NCBI RefSeq assembly: GCF_011745365.1
Contig: NW_024468909.1
Location: 930,001-994,000, forward strand
Length of the DNA: 64,000 nt
Source of the DNA: Cryphonectria parasitica EP155
Taxonomy: Eukaryota > Ascomycota > Sordariomycetes > Diaporthales > Cryphonectriaceae
Reading direction: 5' to 3'
The translations under genes were made by a program, and so were the position numbers. Below, piece by piece: positions 23,572-34,600 of this stretch; within the stretch, counting starts at the first letter, position 1; the number at the start of each line of letters is the position of its first letter. The notes under the pieces are model-generated. The model was not told the origin of the DNA and did not search any database. It was given only the letters and a program-made list of their open reading frames with translations.

Positions 23572-24107
23572 TTTCAATGTTGTGACTCGTGCCGCCGTCA
23601 CGTTTTATGAATGCAGCCAAGGATGGGTCTAGATTCTTGATCAGGGCGGGTGGAGAAAGACGCAACAAAATGGGCCAAAATCACGAGGACAGTTTAAATC
23701 GAGACTCGAGGGATGAGTAGAAGTAGTCTGGTGCAATGACCCTGCTTCTTATTTATAAGTCAAATAGATAGGGAATGGTGAAACTGAGGGGATGGTCTTT
23801 GCGGTAGCGACTCGGCAACCGGCTCCGAACCGCTGGCCGACAGAACAGGCCATGAGAACCTCCTCGATCTATTATTCGTCCAGCCCACTGCTGCGCCAGA
23901 TTGAAAACAAGAGCATTCATTGAACACACAGTCTCCTGACCCCATGACATCACTGCAATGTGCTCAACTCTCTGAATCTCTGACCCCTCGTACTGACTGC
24001 CTACCAAATCACAGATGAATCCCCTTTCTCCAGACAGCCGGGGGCCACCAAGAGAGAGACCAAAGACCCCAATGAGACAAGAAGAGAACTGGACAACACT
24101 CCTCTCT
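23572..24107. other. Spacer upstream of the PEBP-like gene
   Basis: Promoter of the PEBP-like gene and 3' region of the next minus-strand gene. A 131-codon minus-strand frame (24148-23753) overlaps the neighbouring gene end and shows no domain. Confidence 0.55.
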
Positions 24108-24548
24108 TCACAGCTCGTCCTTCTTCTTCTCCTCCTTGCCCCCACCACCCATCAGCCCACCAAACAAGCCCGAGACGAACCCCGGCGCAGCGACACGTGC
24201 GGCCTTGGGGTACGACTTGCCCTCGAGCTCGACCCTGGGCTCGCACGTACACCACTCCTCCTCGGGCACCCCCGACATGGCGCTGGGGATGTGTCTCCCG
24301 CAGCCGCGCCACGACTTCTTGGCTATTTGTGGGCTCCTCTGTCAGCATATTTCTCCGTATTGCTTCCTTCTCCTCTTCTTCTTTGTCTTATAACGTGTCG
24401 AGGAAAGGAGTGGGTAGAAGGAAAAACGAGAGAGAAGAGAGAGTGTCTGTATGTGTGTATGTTCGTATGTGAGGAAGTCGTCGATTGTTCCCTTGTCTGG
24501 CCTTGGCTTCTACTCACAACAGTCTGGACAGCTCGCGCTCATACACAT
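24108..24548 (-). CDS. Small conserved Cys-rich (zinc-binding-like) protein, 81 aa
   Basis: Two exons: a 31-nt first exon (24548-24518) and 24322-24108, separated by a 195-nt intron with a GTGAGT donor and TAG acceptor. The joined frame encodes 81 aa beginning MCMSASCPDC and continuing SKKSWRGCGRHIPSAM and EEEWCTC. C7/C10 with C18, H21 and C35/C37 form a likely zinc-binding CxxC...C..H...CxC pattern. I recognise this layout (CPxCxKxxWxGCGxHI then WCTC) as a small conserved family of fungi and other eukaryotes with no named function. The C-terminus is a Gly-rich, then Lys/Glu-rich tail that ends in KKKDEL, probably by composition since there is no signal peptide. Easy to miss because exon 1 is tiny. 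The gene model is good, function unknown. Confidence 0.8.
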
Positions 24549-25297
24549 CTTGTCTCTTTTATTTATGTTTTTGTTTTTCCTTGTAACTCGTGCTCTCGTT
24601 TTACTTTGTGCGTGTGGTTCAAATTATCTGTTCTCTGAACTGTGGATTAGAGAAATATGGCAGAGGGATGCTTTTGTAGTTCCAAGTAGTTGATGAAAAT
24701 CGTATGTGCGTATTTGTCAGTGGGGCAACATTTGAGTTTCCTCGCAGGCCTTTCCCTTTGGGCTATTTACTATCTATTAATCAGGGAAGAGGGTCGGTCA
24801 TGTCGGTCTCCCGTCAACGGCCCGCGGTGACTCCACTGCGACGGACGGGACTCGAGGTCGGCGAAGCCTGAGCAGCAGTGGGTGCTCGGCGACCAGTAAA
24901 ACATACAGCCCGGCGGCGACCCAAAAAAAAAAAAAAAAAAAGGGAAAAAAAAGAAGAAGAACCAGGACAGCAATTCATGATCTTCTCTCACCTGCCCATC
25001 TTGAAGCAAACCAGGCAAACACTAGGCACGAATATTAATTTCTGTTCCACACATTGTCGCTGGAAGATTAAGAAACCGATATGAAGTAGTTCGTGGTCAT
25101 GATTATATCCTGCCATAAAACAAAATACACTCGCATCCAGATAGGTATCTAAGCGCTTTGCCCCCTTACGTTTCCGCGCCTTCTCCTCTTTCTACCGCCT
25201 CATATTACAAAAGCGTAAAAAGCATAATTCATGTCCATGACCTTTTCAACCCTCAGGCATGTCGTTAGGAAAGAACCCGGTAGCACCACAGGGGATT
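24549..25297. other. Spacer with poly-A tract
   Basis: No gene. A 19-base A run (24923-24941) followed by an A/G-rich tract is the only structure seen. Confidence 0.6.
24923..24941. repeat. Poly(A)19 tract
   Basis: A homopolymer of 19 A interrupted by GGG and continuing as A/G-rich sequence to about 24961; it may be a polyadenylation-associated or slippage tract, with no gene evidence nearby. Confidence 0.85.
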
Positions 25298-26357
25298 CTA
25301 GTTCTTGTGCAGCTTGGCCTTGATCTTGTCCTTCAGACTCTTCTTCTCCTTGGAGTCGGACGACTCCGAGCCGGCCGACGTCTCTTCTGACCTCTTTGCA
25401 TCCTCCACAGCTGGGTTGTGGATTCCCTTCTCCTCTAGAAGGCCTAAACAGAGACACAGTAATGTCAGCGGGGACCATCCCATCTCTCATTCCTCTCAAG
25501 ACAGCAGACAGGAAAGATGTAAAGACTTACGATCGGCTTCACGCCCAGCACCAGGCTTCGTGGCGTCAAAGTCTCCGCCGTCTGCCTGCAGGCCAGAGCT
25601 CTTGACGTACTCCTCGCCAGACCCCTTGTTCTCGCCACTGCTACCCAGCGGCTCACCTTCCTTTCCCTCTTCCTGACCCTCAGCGCCTGCACCCGCGCCG
25701 GTGCCGTCCTGGCCAGCGTCACCACCCCGCTCCCTGGCGACGTCTTCGATCGGCCGGGGACCGGGCCCGTCCACCTTGCCTGGGTTTTCGGACGCGTCCA
25801 CGCTGCCCGTGTCGTCGACATTCTTGCGCTCTTCTTCCTTCTTGGGGTCAGTTGTGGGGTTGGTGTCGGGATCGCGGACGTCGGCCTGGGCGGCCTTGAA
25901 GCCTGTGTCGCCTGTGGTGGAGGGATGCTCTGAGGTGGGGCCCTTGCTCGCTGTGGTGGTGTCTTTGCTCTCTGTGGCGGCGTTGTCGCCGGTCTGAGTG
26001 GGTTCTGTTTGTAGAAACCGTACGAGTTAGCCTCGAGTTTTATATATCAGGTGGTTTCGGAGGAAAGCAAAGCCAGCTAAAGCCTCGCAGAAAGACCTAT
26101 GTGGGAGGGAGGCCGAAGGGAATATAGGAAAAAGAATTTGACGCACCGATGTTGCCAGCGTCGAACGGCTCGCCCTTTGAGGTATCGCCTTGCTTGCCAG
26201 AGACTGGCTCCTGGCCCTGTGTTTCGTTGGTGGTCGTGTTGGTGTTGGTGGTAGTGGTGGTAGTACCGTCTGCGGCGGCGGCGTTGGTATTGTTGTCAGC
26301 GTTCTCGCCCCAGATGGCCTTGGAGGCAGAGGAGGCAATAGAATTAATAGTATCCAT
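25298..26357 (-). CDS. Intrinsically disordered LEA-like stress protein
   Basis: Three exons (26357-26147, 26004-25531, 25443-25298) give 276 aa; introns of 142 and 87 nt have GTGCGT and GTAAGT donors and matching phases. The protein starts with an amphipathic segment (MDTINSIASSASKAIWG). A Thr/Asn-rich run and the short motif EPVSGKQGDTSKGEPFDAGN follow. The long hydrophilic middle is rich in Gly, Asp, Glu, Lys and Thr, with almost no hydrophobic core and no cysteine. It closes with a conserved-looking block (YVKSSGLQADGGDFDATKPGAGREADRLLEE, spanning the last splice) and a Lys/Ser tail. I know this pattern from widely distributed unnamed fungal proteins; composition suggests a hydrophilin/LEA-like role in desiccation or stress, which is inference. 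No signal peptide. Confidence 0.78.
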
Positions 26358-28033
26358 GGTGGTGGTAGTAAGAGAGGCGAGATATAATGCAATGTGGTAG
26401 TGGTGGTGAGTGTTGTTGGTTCTGGGACCTGCTAACGAGAAAAATTGGTAAATCTATGTTGTGTTATGGAGGGGGAAGACCACAAAAAGTCAGGAGATTG
26501 GCAAGGGCTGTGCTTATGTATTCAAAGAAAATGGAGGGGAGGCAGAGGGAGGTATTGCGTCTCCCAGATATTCTCAAAAAGCTTGTCACAGTTCCTGTTT
26601 CTTGTACTGAACTAGTACAACCTGAAGGGGGGCGACCCGAGTGGGCCTTGAGTTGGTTGGTACCTGAACCAGGTGAGGAGGGACTTGTGTCGTGCTATAC
26701 GAGACGGTTCGTTCTTCTTTCGTTACGCCTAGTATGAGGCAGTCGTGTCTCCTGCCCATGAGAGCAGAGGAGTGACGTCTTTGCCTGCAGGGGGGATATG
26801 TTGTAATCCCAAGAAGCAGGACAAGACGAGAGCGGCGTTAGTCTCGTGCGCTCCTTCTTTCCCCTCTTCTCCTGTCCCCCCCCCCCCCCCTACTAGTATT
26901 GGAGAGTGCGACCAGGGCAGCCAGCTCGGCCGAGTAGTGAAGGAGAAGACCCCATCACCTGGGCCGTACTGGACGCCCGCAGCCGGAATATTATTGTACT
27001 GGGTAGCCCAGTCACATCCAGACAGGGTATCCAATAGCATCATTTAGCATCATTGACAATGTCCAACTGTTATCGTCCCTCCCTCCGTGAGAGCAACAGC
27101 ATGCAAAAGTACTAAGGCTAACCAGCTATTCACATCTCATGTAAGGCCTGGCAGGGTATCGATCCAGGCGAGGCTATAGATAGATTTCTCCATATCATGC
27201 TAAGGAGGAACTCTCTATGAACCGTAAATATTAACTTTACCAGCTCTCTGGACAGCTAGTTAGGCTGAGGCTCTTCTGTTTCCATCTCATACGCCTCACC
27301 ACACATACATTCAGCTTGGAGTTGATGTTGAGTGGTTGTTTCATGGTGGGGTTGAAGTAAGACGATGACGTCGAGAGCAGCCACAAAGAAACCTCCCCGC
27401 ACGCTCTACGTCACTAGTGGTTAATCGCCCCAAGCAGGTGGGTGATGTAACGACGACGCTTCAGGGGGTCTAGGCCCGCCCTGTGCCAAGCGCAGTCCCT
27501 AACTCCCAGCTGGGGTTTAATATATACTGTAGCATTCAGGGGTTACGTACCCTCGTCCGAACATCACCACCACTGACTCGCAAGGCTCACGGCTACGTAC
27601 TTTGTGCTGGCTCTTCAATAGGGAAGAGTACACGCATGGGCTGAGCATCTGCTTGCTATTGATTTATGTCTTTTTTTCCCGTCCGACGACATTATGCCTA
27701 TCTGTAGCGTGCTTATTGAATCAAAGCACCAAGCGCAGACAAGCCGTCCATCCAGCTCGCCTCGTGTTGCTTGCTCAGTTCCTCCCATGTCGCTACAAAA
27801 CTCATGAACCGCCCTACATACTTCACAATATGTACCAAGCATACGATCCCACATAGGCACACGTGGCGATGAGAACAAGCGTAATTACATGAATAAATCA
27901 CAAAAAAGACAAAATTGGTATCATATTGTTCAAAAGTGCGATATGCCAAAAATTTTAAAAAATTAATCCTGCACCCCACCTCCAGGTACGCGCACGAGAC
28001 TCGCTCTCAAAGCCTTGTCGGCTGCGTCTGCCG
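26358..28033. other. Spacer between the LEA-like and HeLo-type genes
   Basis: No recognisable gene. It contains a run of 15 C (26876-26890) and an AT-rich 3' part (27840-27990) that probably holds the 3' UTR of the HeLo-type gene. Confidence 0.6.
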
Positions 28034-31000
28034 TTACCTGATACCGGACCTAAACGAGCCCAGGCTCATTCTCCTCACGCCCTCCGGAATCTCCGCCATG
28101 CCCATACCCCCTCTTTTCGCGCCGGCCTCCACCATCGAGACTGGTCGGTCGCCCGCTTCGTCGCCCTGAAGCTTGATCTTGACGGACCCCTTGCCCTTCC
28201 GTATGCTGCGCCGCTTCGCGGCCGCCATTGACCTCATCTCGGCGTCGAGATCCGTTTCCTCTTCCAGGACCGGCGCGTGATAGCGCTCGTTCCTGCTGTC
28301 GCCCACCATCCGCACCACTGGCTCGCCTCCTGGCAGCTTGATCACCGACGCCTCGAGGGTCTCGGCAATGTCGAGCAGCAACACGTCCATCGGGCAGATA
28401 TACGCCACCTTCTTGCGCTGGGAGAAGGCCACTACGTGCCCACATACCCGTCCATGGTCCCGCTCCACAATCCAGGCGCCGCTGTCGCCGGGCAGACCCA
28501 GAGGGAGGTTTGACTGGTCGCCACCGCCGCCTGTCTTCTCGGAGACCGAACTCGTCACCTGATACGTATGGCTGGGCGAGACACGGCCGTAGATCTTCAC
28601 AGATGTCAAAGCGGGCAGAACAAGACCAAATTGCAGACCGCTCGTACGCGCCATACACTGCACCTCAAGATTTGGGAGCGCCGTCGCCGGCAGTACGGAC
28701 TTGGGGTGCATCGAACGATCCTTTGGATCCACTCCAGCCGGTATGGAATTCGTACCGGGCAGGCGGTCGTCATTGAACTCGAACAGCGCCCAGTCGATCT
28801 CGTGAATGAGGCCGCGCTCGTCGTTCCGCCGTCGGATTCCACTGGAAGCATAGACCTCGCCGAGGGTAAAGCTATCGAGGTGGTCCTCGTCTCGTGTCTC
28901 AGAACCAGCGTAAAAGTCATCGTCGACGTCGTCCAGGGCCGGCTGGCTGACTATGTATCCGTCGCCACACCCAGCCTCCACGCCAGGTATGTCTCCAGGC
29001 TGCGAATACTCGTCCTCTTCCTCCTCGTCGTCAGACTCCGAGTACTCGCTAGTGACCGCTGATTCGGTCAGGACATCTGTGCCGGCGTCCGAGAACTCGG
29101 CTGCGTAATCCTCACTCTCGCTGCTATCGCCTGAGACAGGCGACTCGCTTGGGTACTGCTGCGCATACCAGGCGGCGAGGTCGGGCACTTGCTCCCTGGA
29201 GCCGGCCATGCTCCTCTGGATCCGCTGGGCCTCCTTTGGCGTCAGGGTGGACTGTTCTGCATCGGGGTCGTCAAGCATGTGATGGACCGTCATGCCATAT
29301 GTCTTGTCGTCAACCACAACTAGACCCCCGAAGCTGACGGGTGGTAGGTGGTGGTCGCCAACCCAGGCTCCTATGCTGGCTCCATTCGATGGGCGCTCCT
29401 GAAAGCTTCCATTAGCCGCGGCCACTACTTCAGAAGATTCTCCCTGGGCCATGCTGCGCTTCGTACCGGTACCATCATTGCGCGACCGGAGTACTTGTCC
29501 TCGGCACACCTTCAACGCGAAGCCCGCCGGCCCCTCGAATAGGGCGCCCAGCTTCCGTTTCAGGATCGCCCTGACCTTGGACACGGAAGTGCACACTACC
29601 AGGACAGTCGCCCTCGTTTCCTTGGCCGACTCCCCTATGGATTCAAGGGAGATCTCGACCGACTCGGGGTGCTTTCGGTAGAAGTGACGCAGCGCCTGGT
29701 TGATTTGAGGCATGAGCACATCATTCCAGTGCTCGACTGCTTCAGGAGGCAGTGCCGTTTGCGGATAAAGCCGAGATTTGTTCGGCCGTCTGGTCCTCGG
29801 TTCCGGAGCTTGAGGGGTTGCTACTGCTGCTGCAGCATCAGCTGTCATATCGTTGACTTTGTTCCACATATTGGCGGACATACCTCTTGGTGGTTCGACT
29901 TGGGGTGAGACGGAGAAGCCAGCCTCGCGTGCCTTGGCGTCTCTCGAAGAGCTTGCCACAACGGAGGTCTCAGGTTTCTCACCCTGTCGAGTTGGCGCTT
30001 GAACGCCCAGGTCACTGCTAAGACGACCTTCCAGCCCACCAACACTGTCAATAATAGCGCAGGCCTCGAGGAAGCGGCTGGCCTTGACCTGAACCTGCGT
30101 CATGACCTGGCTGCTTTCGGTCCCTGCTCGGAGCTCGTCGTCCACCGCAGCATAACATGTCTGCACCGCTTTCATGTAGAGTGTACCGCATCTAGTCGCA
30201 AGCTGCTCCAGGACCGATTCCGGGATGGATGTAGTCGACGGTGTCGCAACCAAGTTCTCAAGGGGTGTCCACAGACCGATGGACAGCAGCAGCATGGCCA
30301 GAGAGTAGAGATCAAATGCCTTCGAATCAACGTTGGACAGAAGGGATTTCTCGCCCGTGGTCTTGGGATCGAGGGGGTGGCGATACAGAGAGGGAGAAGG
30401 CGCGGAGCTTTCTTGGAAGCTGTCGGAGAAGAGGTCGAAAGAGGATACCAGAGGGCGCCGTATATCGACCTCTCCAGAGCCCAAGCCTGGCTCGATGCCG
30501 ACAGCCTTACAAAAAGACACATTCGAGTTGACCAGATTGCCGTGTGCAATCCCTCGCGCATGCATATCGAATACGGTGTTGGCCAGGTTGAAGGCCAGTC
30601 GGAATTTTGCCTCCAGGGGTGGCTCAGAGTCTGGTCTGGCAAGGAGGTCCGACAGGGAGCAGAGAGTGTTGAGTGTGTTGTGGGTGATAGACTCGAAAGA
30701 GACTGGATTGAACGATGGAGGGAAGTGATAGACCAGCCCAAGCCTTGCATTTTTCATATCTTCAAAGTATCCCAGCAGCTGAGGTATGCCAGTCCAGGAG
30801 CCTGGAGAGCGTTGTGGCTCCGTCTGTAGTCCTGCAGACAACTTCTCAAAGCGAGACATGTCTGGCATGATGTCCACCTGTGCAAACATGGGATCAAACT
30901 CAGCATATTCCAGCAGAAGGGCAGTGTATGGCCTTCCATTGTTCCTTGTCAAGTCAGAATAGGCTTGCGTGCTCATGTAGACAATGTCTCTTGTTGAAGT

Positions 31001-31633
31001 CTCCGTGGTGAACTCAGACATGGGTATTGGCTGCCTTTCGTTCAGGCTGGTCAAGGTTTGGGGTTCGATCTTCTGTGGTGTCTGCATCCTGGTGGACTCA
31101 AAGGCACGCATGTCGTCATTGGAACTGCCTTTGGCCCTGGCCTGGGCAGACAAGGCTGTACTTGAGCGTGTTCTCGACAGGTCATATAGTGTGTCGATAC
31201 AGGTGGTCAAATCTCTGACCAGCTCTTGGAACTTAGTTTTGTCCCATGGCACAATGGGGATCTTCTTGTCCCCCATGGGCCTGGAAGTCTCCCCAGCCTG
31301 ACGCCTGGAACTTGCCCACAGCGGTTCCGCCTCGGCCAGGATGTCCTTGATATTCGACATGATGCTCCCAACAACTTCGCTGACACCTGCTTTCGAGAGG
31401 GCGTCATCTATAATGTCCGCATTTCCGGGGTCGGACCAGCCCAGACCCCAGGTGACAAGCCGGTCATTTTGTATCTTGAGTTTCCGATGCAGTGACTTGA
31501 TGTCTGGGTCCTCGGCGCTTTGAATGGGCTGCTTGAAGAAGTCTGAGGATTTCTTGGTATCGGTATAGAGCCGGCTCAGGCGTCGCTGGACAGGCAGCTG
31601 GAAGCCGCCCTGCGGCAAGCCGTATGACTCCAT
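28034..31633 (-). CDS. HeLo-like / pseudokinase / trypsin-like protease fusion protein
   Basis: One uninterrupted frame of 1199 aa. Residues ~1-170 resemble the HET-S-type HeLo prion-inhibition domain: SRLYTDTKKSSDFF, KLKIQNDRLVTWGLGWSD, then helices ending IKDILAEAEPLW. Residues ~200-520 resemble a protein-kinase fold with broken catalysis. The HRDLKxxN loop reads HGNLVNSN (H364-G-N), no DFG is visible and no clear glycine loop or VAIK lysine is seen, yet FDLYSLAMLLLSIGLW is kept near 440-455. Residues ~625-1130 hold a conserved linker and a trypsin-like region: VHHML (H784/H785), DWALFEF (D947) and GDSGAW (S1051), spaced like a chymotrypsin-fold triad with a long acidic low-complexity insert (~845-930). 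The C-terminus is basic. Known HeLo proteins act in fungal incompatibility and cell death; a role here in regulated death or self-recognition is inference. Domain calls rest on motif reading. Confidence 0.75.
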   Translation of the reverse strand: MESYGLPQGGFQLPVQRRLSRLYTDTKKSSDFFKQPIQSAEDPDIKSLHRKLKIQNDRLVTWGLGWSDPGNADIIDDALSKAGVSEVVGSIMSNIKDILAEAEPLWASSRRQAGETSRPMGDKKIPIVPWDKTKFQELVRDLTTCIDTLYDLSRTRSSTALSAQARAKGSSNDDMRAFESTRMQTPQKIEPQTLTSLNERQPIPMSEFTTETSTRDIVYMSTQAYSDLTRNNGRPYTALLLEYAEFDPMFAQVDIMPDMSRFEKLSAGLQTEPQRSPGSWTGIPQLLGYFEDMKNARLGLVYHFPPSFNPVSFESITHNTLNTLCSLSDLLARPDSEPPLEAKFRLAFNLANTVFDMHARGIAHGNLVNSNVSFCKAVGIEPGLGSGEVDIRRPLVSSFDLFSDSFQESSAPSPSLYRHPLDPKTTGEKSLLSNVDSKAFDLYSLAMLLLSIGLWTPLENLVATPSTTSIPESVLEQLATRCGTLYMKAVQTCYAAVDDELRAGTESSQVMTQVQVKASRFLEACAIIDSVGGLEGRLSSDLGVQAPTRQGEKPETSVVASSSRDAKAREAGFSVSPQVEPPRGMSANMWNKVNDMTADAAAAVATPQAPEPRTRRPNKSRLYPQTALPPEAVEHWNDVLMPQINQALRHFYRKHPESVEISLESIGESAKETRATVLVVCTSVSKVRAILKRKLGALFEGPAGFALKVCRGQVLRSRNDGTGTKRSMAQGESSEVVAAANGSFQERPSNGASIGAWVGDHHLPPVSFGGLVVVDDKTYGMTVHHMLDDPDAEQSTLTPKEAQRIQRSMAGSREQVPDLAAWYAQQYPSESPVSGDSSESEDYAAEFSDAGTDVLTESAVTSEYSESDDEEEEDEYSQPGDIPGVEAGCGDGYIVSQPALDDVDDDFYAGSETRDEDHLDSFTLGEVYASSGIRRRNDERGLIHEIDWALFEFNDDRLPGTNSIPAGVDPKDRSMHPKSVLPATALPNLEVQCMARTSGLQFGLVLPALTSVKIYGRVSPSHTYQVTSSVSEKTGGGGDQSNLPLGLPGDSGAWIVERDHGRVCGHVVAFSQRKKVAYICPMDVLLLDIAETLEASVIKLPGGEPVVRMVGDSRNERYHAPVLEEETDLDAEMRSMAAAKRRSIRKGKGSVKIKLQGDEAGDRPVSMVEAGAKRGGMGMAEIPEGVRRMSLGSFRSGIR

Positions 31634-34600
31634 GGTGTCGTCGCGAGGTGAGACTTGATCACAGCAGGGCCGTCAATGGCAAAATGGTGACGATGTGGGA
31701 GAATTCAAACCAGCCGGTGATTATGAAGTTGCCAGTCAAAACATAGTTGGTCTCGAAGGGCGTCAGCCAGCAACAATCCGTTGATTGCGTCGACTGTGTG
31801 GCTGCGTAATGATGCCCTGCCCGGTTCGTTGGATACAACAGGGGGTTGGATAAGCGGTAGCAAATGGCCTCAGCAGCTTGGGACGAGCTGTGGGTCCGGT
31901 TCTTTAGGAGTGAAGGAGAGCCCGTGTTAAAGAAGGGACGCGAAAACGAGACGAAGGAAGAGGCGGGAGAGAGGAAGAGAAAGGAAGGTAGCGGTTCGAG
32001 TGTATGTGTGTGTGTATTGAACTTGGCATCACGATGCAGCTGAGGACGTAGTTCAAGAACAATTGATAGCCTGATGATATTCGATGGGGGCAGCCGAGAC
32101 TCCTACTAGGCATGCATGTCCCCAAAGTCGTCGAGATTCCGCACGAGCCTGGGCACTGTGGGGGACCTAAAAGCGAGATGTCGTGTCGTGGAACGCCGAT
32201 GAATACCGGTAATACAACTGAGATAGCACTAGACCCGCCAGCACATGTCCATCACGGATGAGAAAAGTGCGCCAAGTGCGTTTGTGCCGTTCAAGAGCAT
32301 CGAAATGTTGCTGCCTGAAGTCGGTTTTTCTAGGCAGCCGAATTAAAGATTCCCCCCTCCCCGTTCTAGTGTTACGCTGCGTCCGCCATTGTCAGACGTC
32401 CCAAAACCGGCGGCTCGAGCCGAGGGTCCAATCAAGGGATGTTAAACGCTAGTCACGTGCTGTTTCTGTGCTGATGTAATGCATCAGTTCCCCCTTGTCT
32501 TTCTCACTAGACCTGGTATGAACCTCTAACAGCAAGAACAATGGAACCAAACGAGGCTAGGTGCGTGGATGCTACCAGGGGGCTATGAGCACCCAACTAA
32601 CGGAGCTTGGTCGGCGATGCACGCCCTTTGAACATGAAGTTTGAAAACTATAATGTTTGATCAACAAGAACGATGTACAGACTTGCTGTGAGACGGGTTC
32701 TCTTCCAGAACTTCTTCATATCGACCAATATTTACTTCACCCCGCGCGCAATATCAGGTTAGGTTGCCCATGCCTAAATCTTCAGCAAGGACATCTCTAT
32801 TCTCCTAAGGTTTTCGAAGGGGTTCTTGTTCTTCTTTTTAAATGACGCATTCGATACACATGTTGAATCACTGGATCCTCCATATAGATATAGGTAGGCA
32901 GCCACATCCTCGATGATACATCCTCTTTGGAATCACTTTGCCAGACGGTCGAATACTGTTCCCCTTTTACCATCTCAACGTGCAGTTGTTGTATATTGCT
33001 AGGGGGAAGCCAGGTCTAGGCCTCCTCCGAATTCCGAGAATCTCCAATAGACTGTGCGCATGAGAAGGTTACATGAGAAGCTGAACCAGATGTTGTAGCT
33101 GGGCGCCGCCCCAGCGTCAGCCACTTACTCATTGCACTACCCCTTTAGGGACTCGATATTCAATAGTGATCCAGAATATGGCCTCTGAACACCTAGGAAG
33201 CCTTTTGGGCGAGCACGGGTCTGAAAAACACGAGCGAGTTTGATTTACAAGATGAAGAAAATTGTGTTTCAAGAAATGGTCGAAAGCACCAGCAGCACGT
33301 ATTAAACCCAGGACGCCTCATTGGCATGGCTATTCCCGCTACCGTTCCCGCTCCCTACAGCTGCAGCTTTCGATTTTGGGCACAGTCCACTTATCAATCA
33401 CACGGTCCCTTGCCCCGCGGGTCTTCGCGAATGCAGCGTGTAATTTTCGAAGAAATATGGTTGCCTAAACAAGAATGCCCCGCTGAATGGTATGAGCACG
33501 AGCTTCCCAGCCGAAACTACCAAGCAAGTGAATGAAAGAGAGGACAAGAAGAAACGGAGAGGTCCAAGGATCATGACCTGTCAGATGCCTTACTTTCAAC
33601 ACAAGCCTTGTTGGTCTGCGGCAGATATATGAGTTACAATGTGTCTTAACACGCTCAGGTGCGGAATCCTTCGCTTTCTTGTGAGAGAGAGAGAGTAAGA
33701 GGGAAAAAGAGGGATGGATCCTGTACAAGCGTGGAGCCGACTTCCGACTAAGACTGGTAGCGCAATCACTGGTGGCGCCAGGCAACAGATAAATGTCCAT
33801 GTCCATTTGATCTCGACCATCCCTTGTTCACTGCCCAATCCAAACCTCTTTGCTCGAGCGGTGCGACGTGACAAGGTAATGACAGGCTTGCCCCCGCGTA
33901 GTTCCGAAAAAAGGTAATTGGTCGACTCTTATCCCCCGTCTGAGTTAACAGCTCGGGGCCGGGTTGTGAGCATTACTTATGACTTGATGCCCGCCAGGCA
34001 ACAGTGAATGCACTGGCAGTTTCAATCTGGTTGACAGAAAAGACAGCCTCCTGTCAGGAGCATAGCATTCAATGCCCAGCCTGATTTACATTACCGGTCT
34101 TGTCCGCTGAATTTCGTCGTGCCCGATCTGAGCGAGCCCAATCTCATTACTTGACAGCATATGATCGACAAGGAACTGTTGATCGTGGACCATTTAGTGC
34201 TGTCATTCTCGCTCATCCAGGGGCCTGAGGTGGTGTTCCTTCCTTATGTTGGCTTTTGAGAGTTGGAGCGAGAAAATGCGAGCCGGGAACTCTGATCTGC
34301 ATGTCAGCTAGGCAGACCTCGGGATAGATGACCACATGAGATACGAGTGCGTGATGGCTGCATGTGCTCAGAATCTGTCCACATTCCCCCGCGATGACAC
34401 ATACCCTCCCTCGATTATGGCGACCCGTTGTGGTGGATGCGTCGGATTACTGTATAGAATACTAAACAAGACGACAAGCCGAAGGTTCAGACCCAGGTAA
34501 AGTATTTACTTCAAGTAGTACTTGCAGCCTGAATCACGTCTAAATGTGTGAAAGTGATCTACAGTCGAACTGATTGCGACTCAACTGGACCTGGCATCAT

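Noticed and set aside
24108..24140. KKKDEL at the C-terminus of the 81-aa Cys-rich protein as an ER-retention signal
   Set aside because: The protein has no signal peptide or membrane segment, and the tail is a Lys/Glu-rich run, so the match is probably compositional.
27130..27185. GGTATCGATCC resembling a tRNA T-arm/B box
   Set aside because: Loop length is off by one, and no acceptor stem, anticodon arm or A box can be folded around it.
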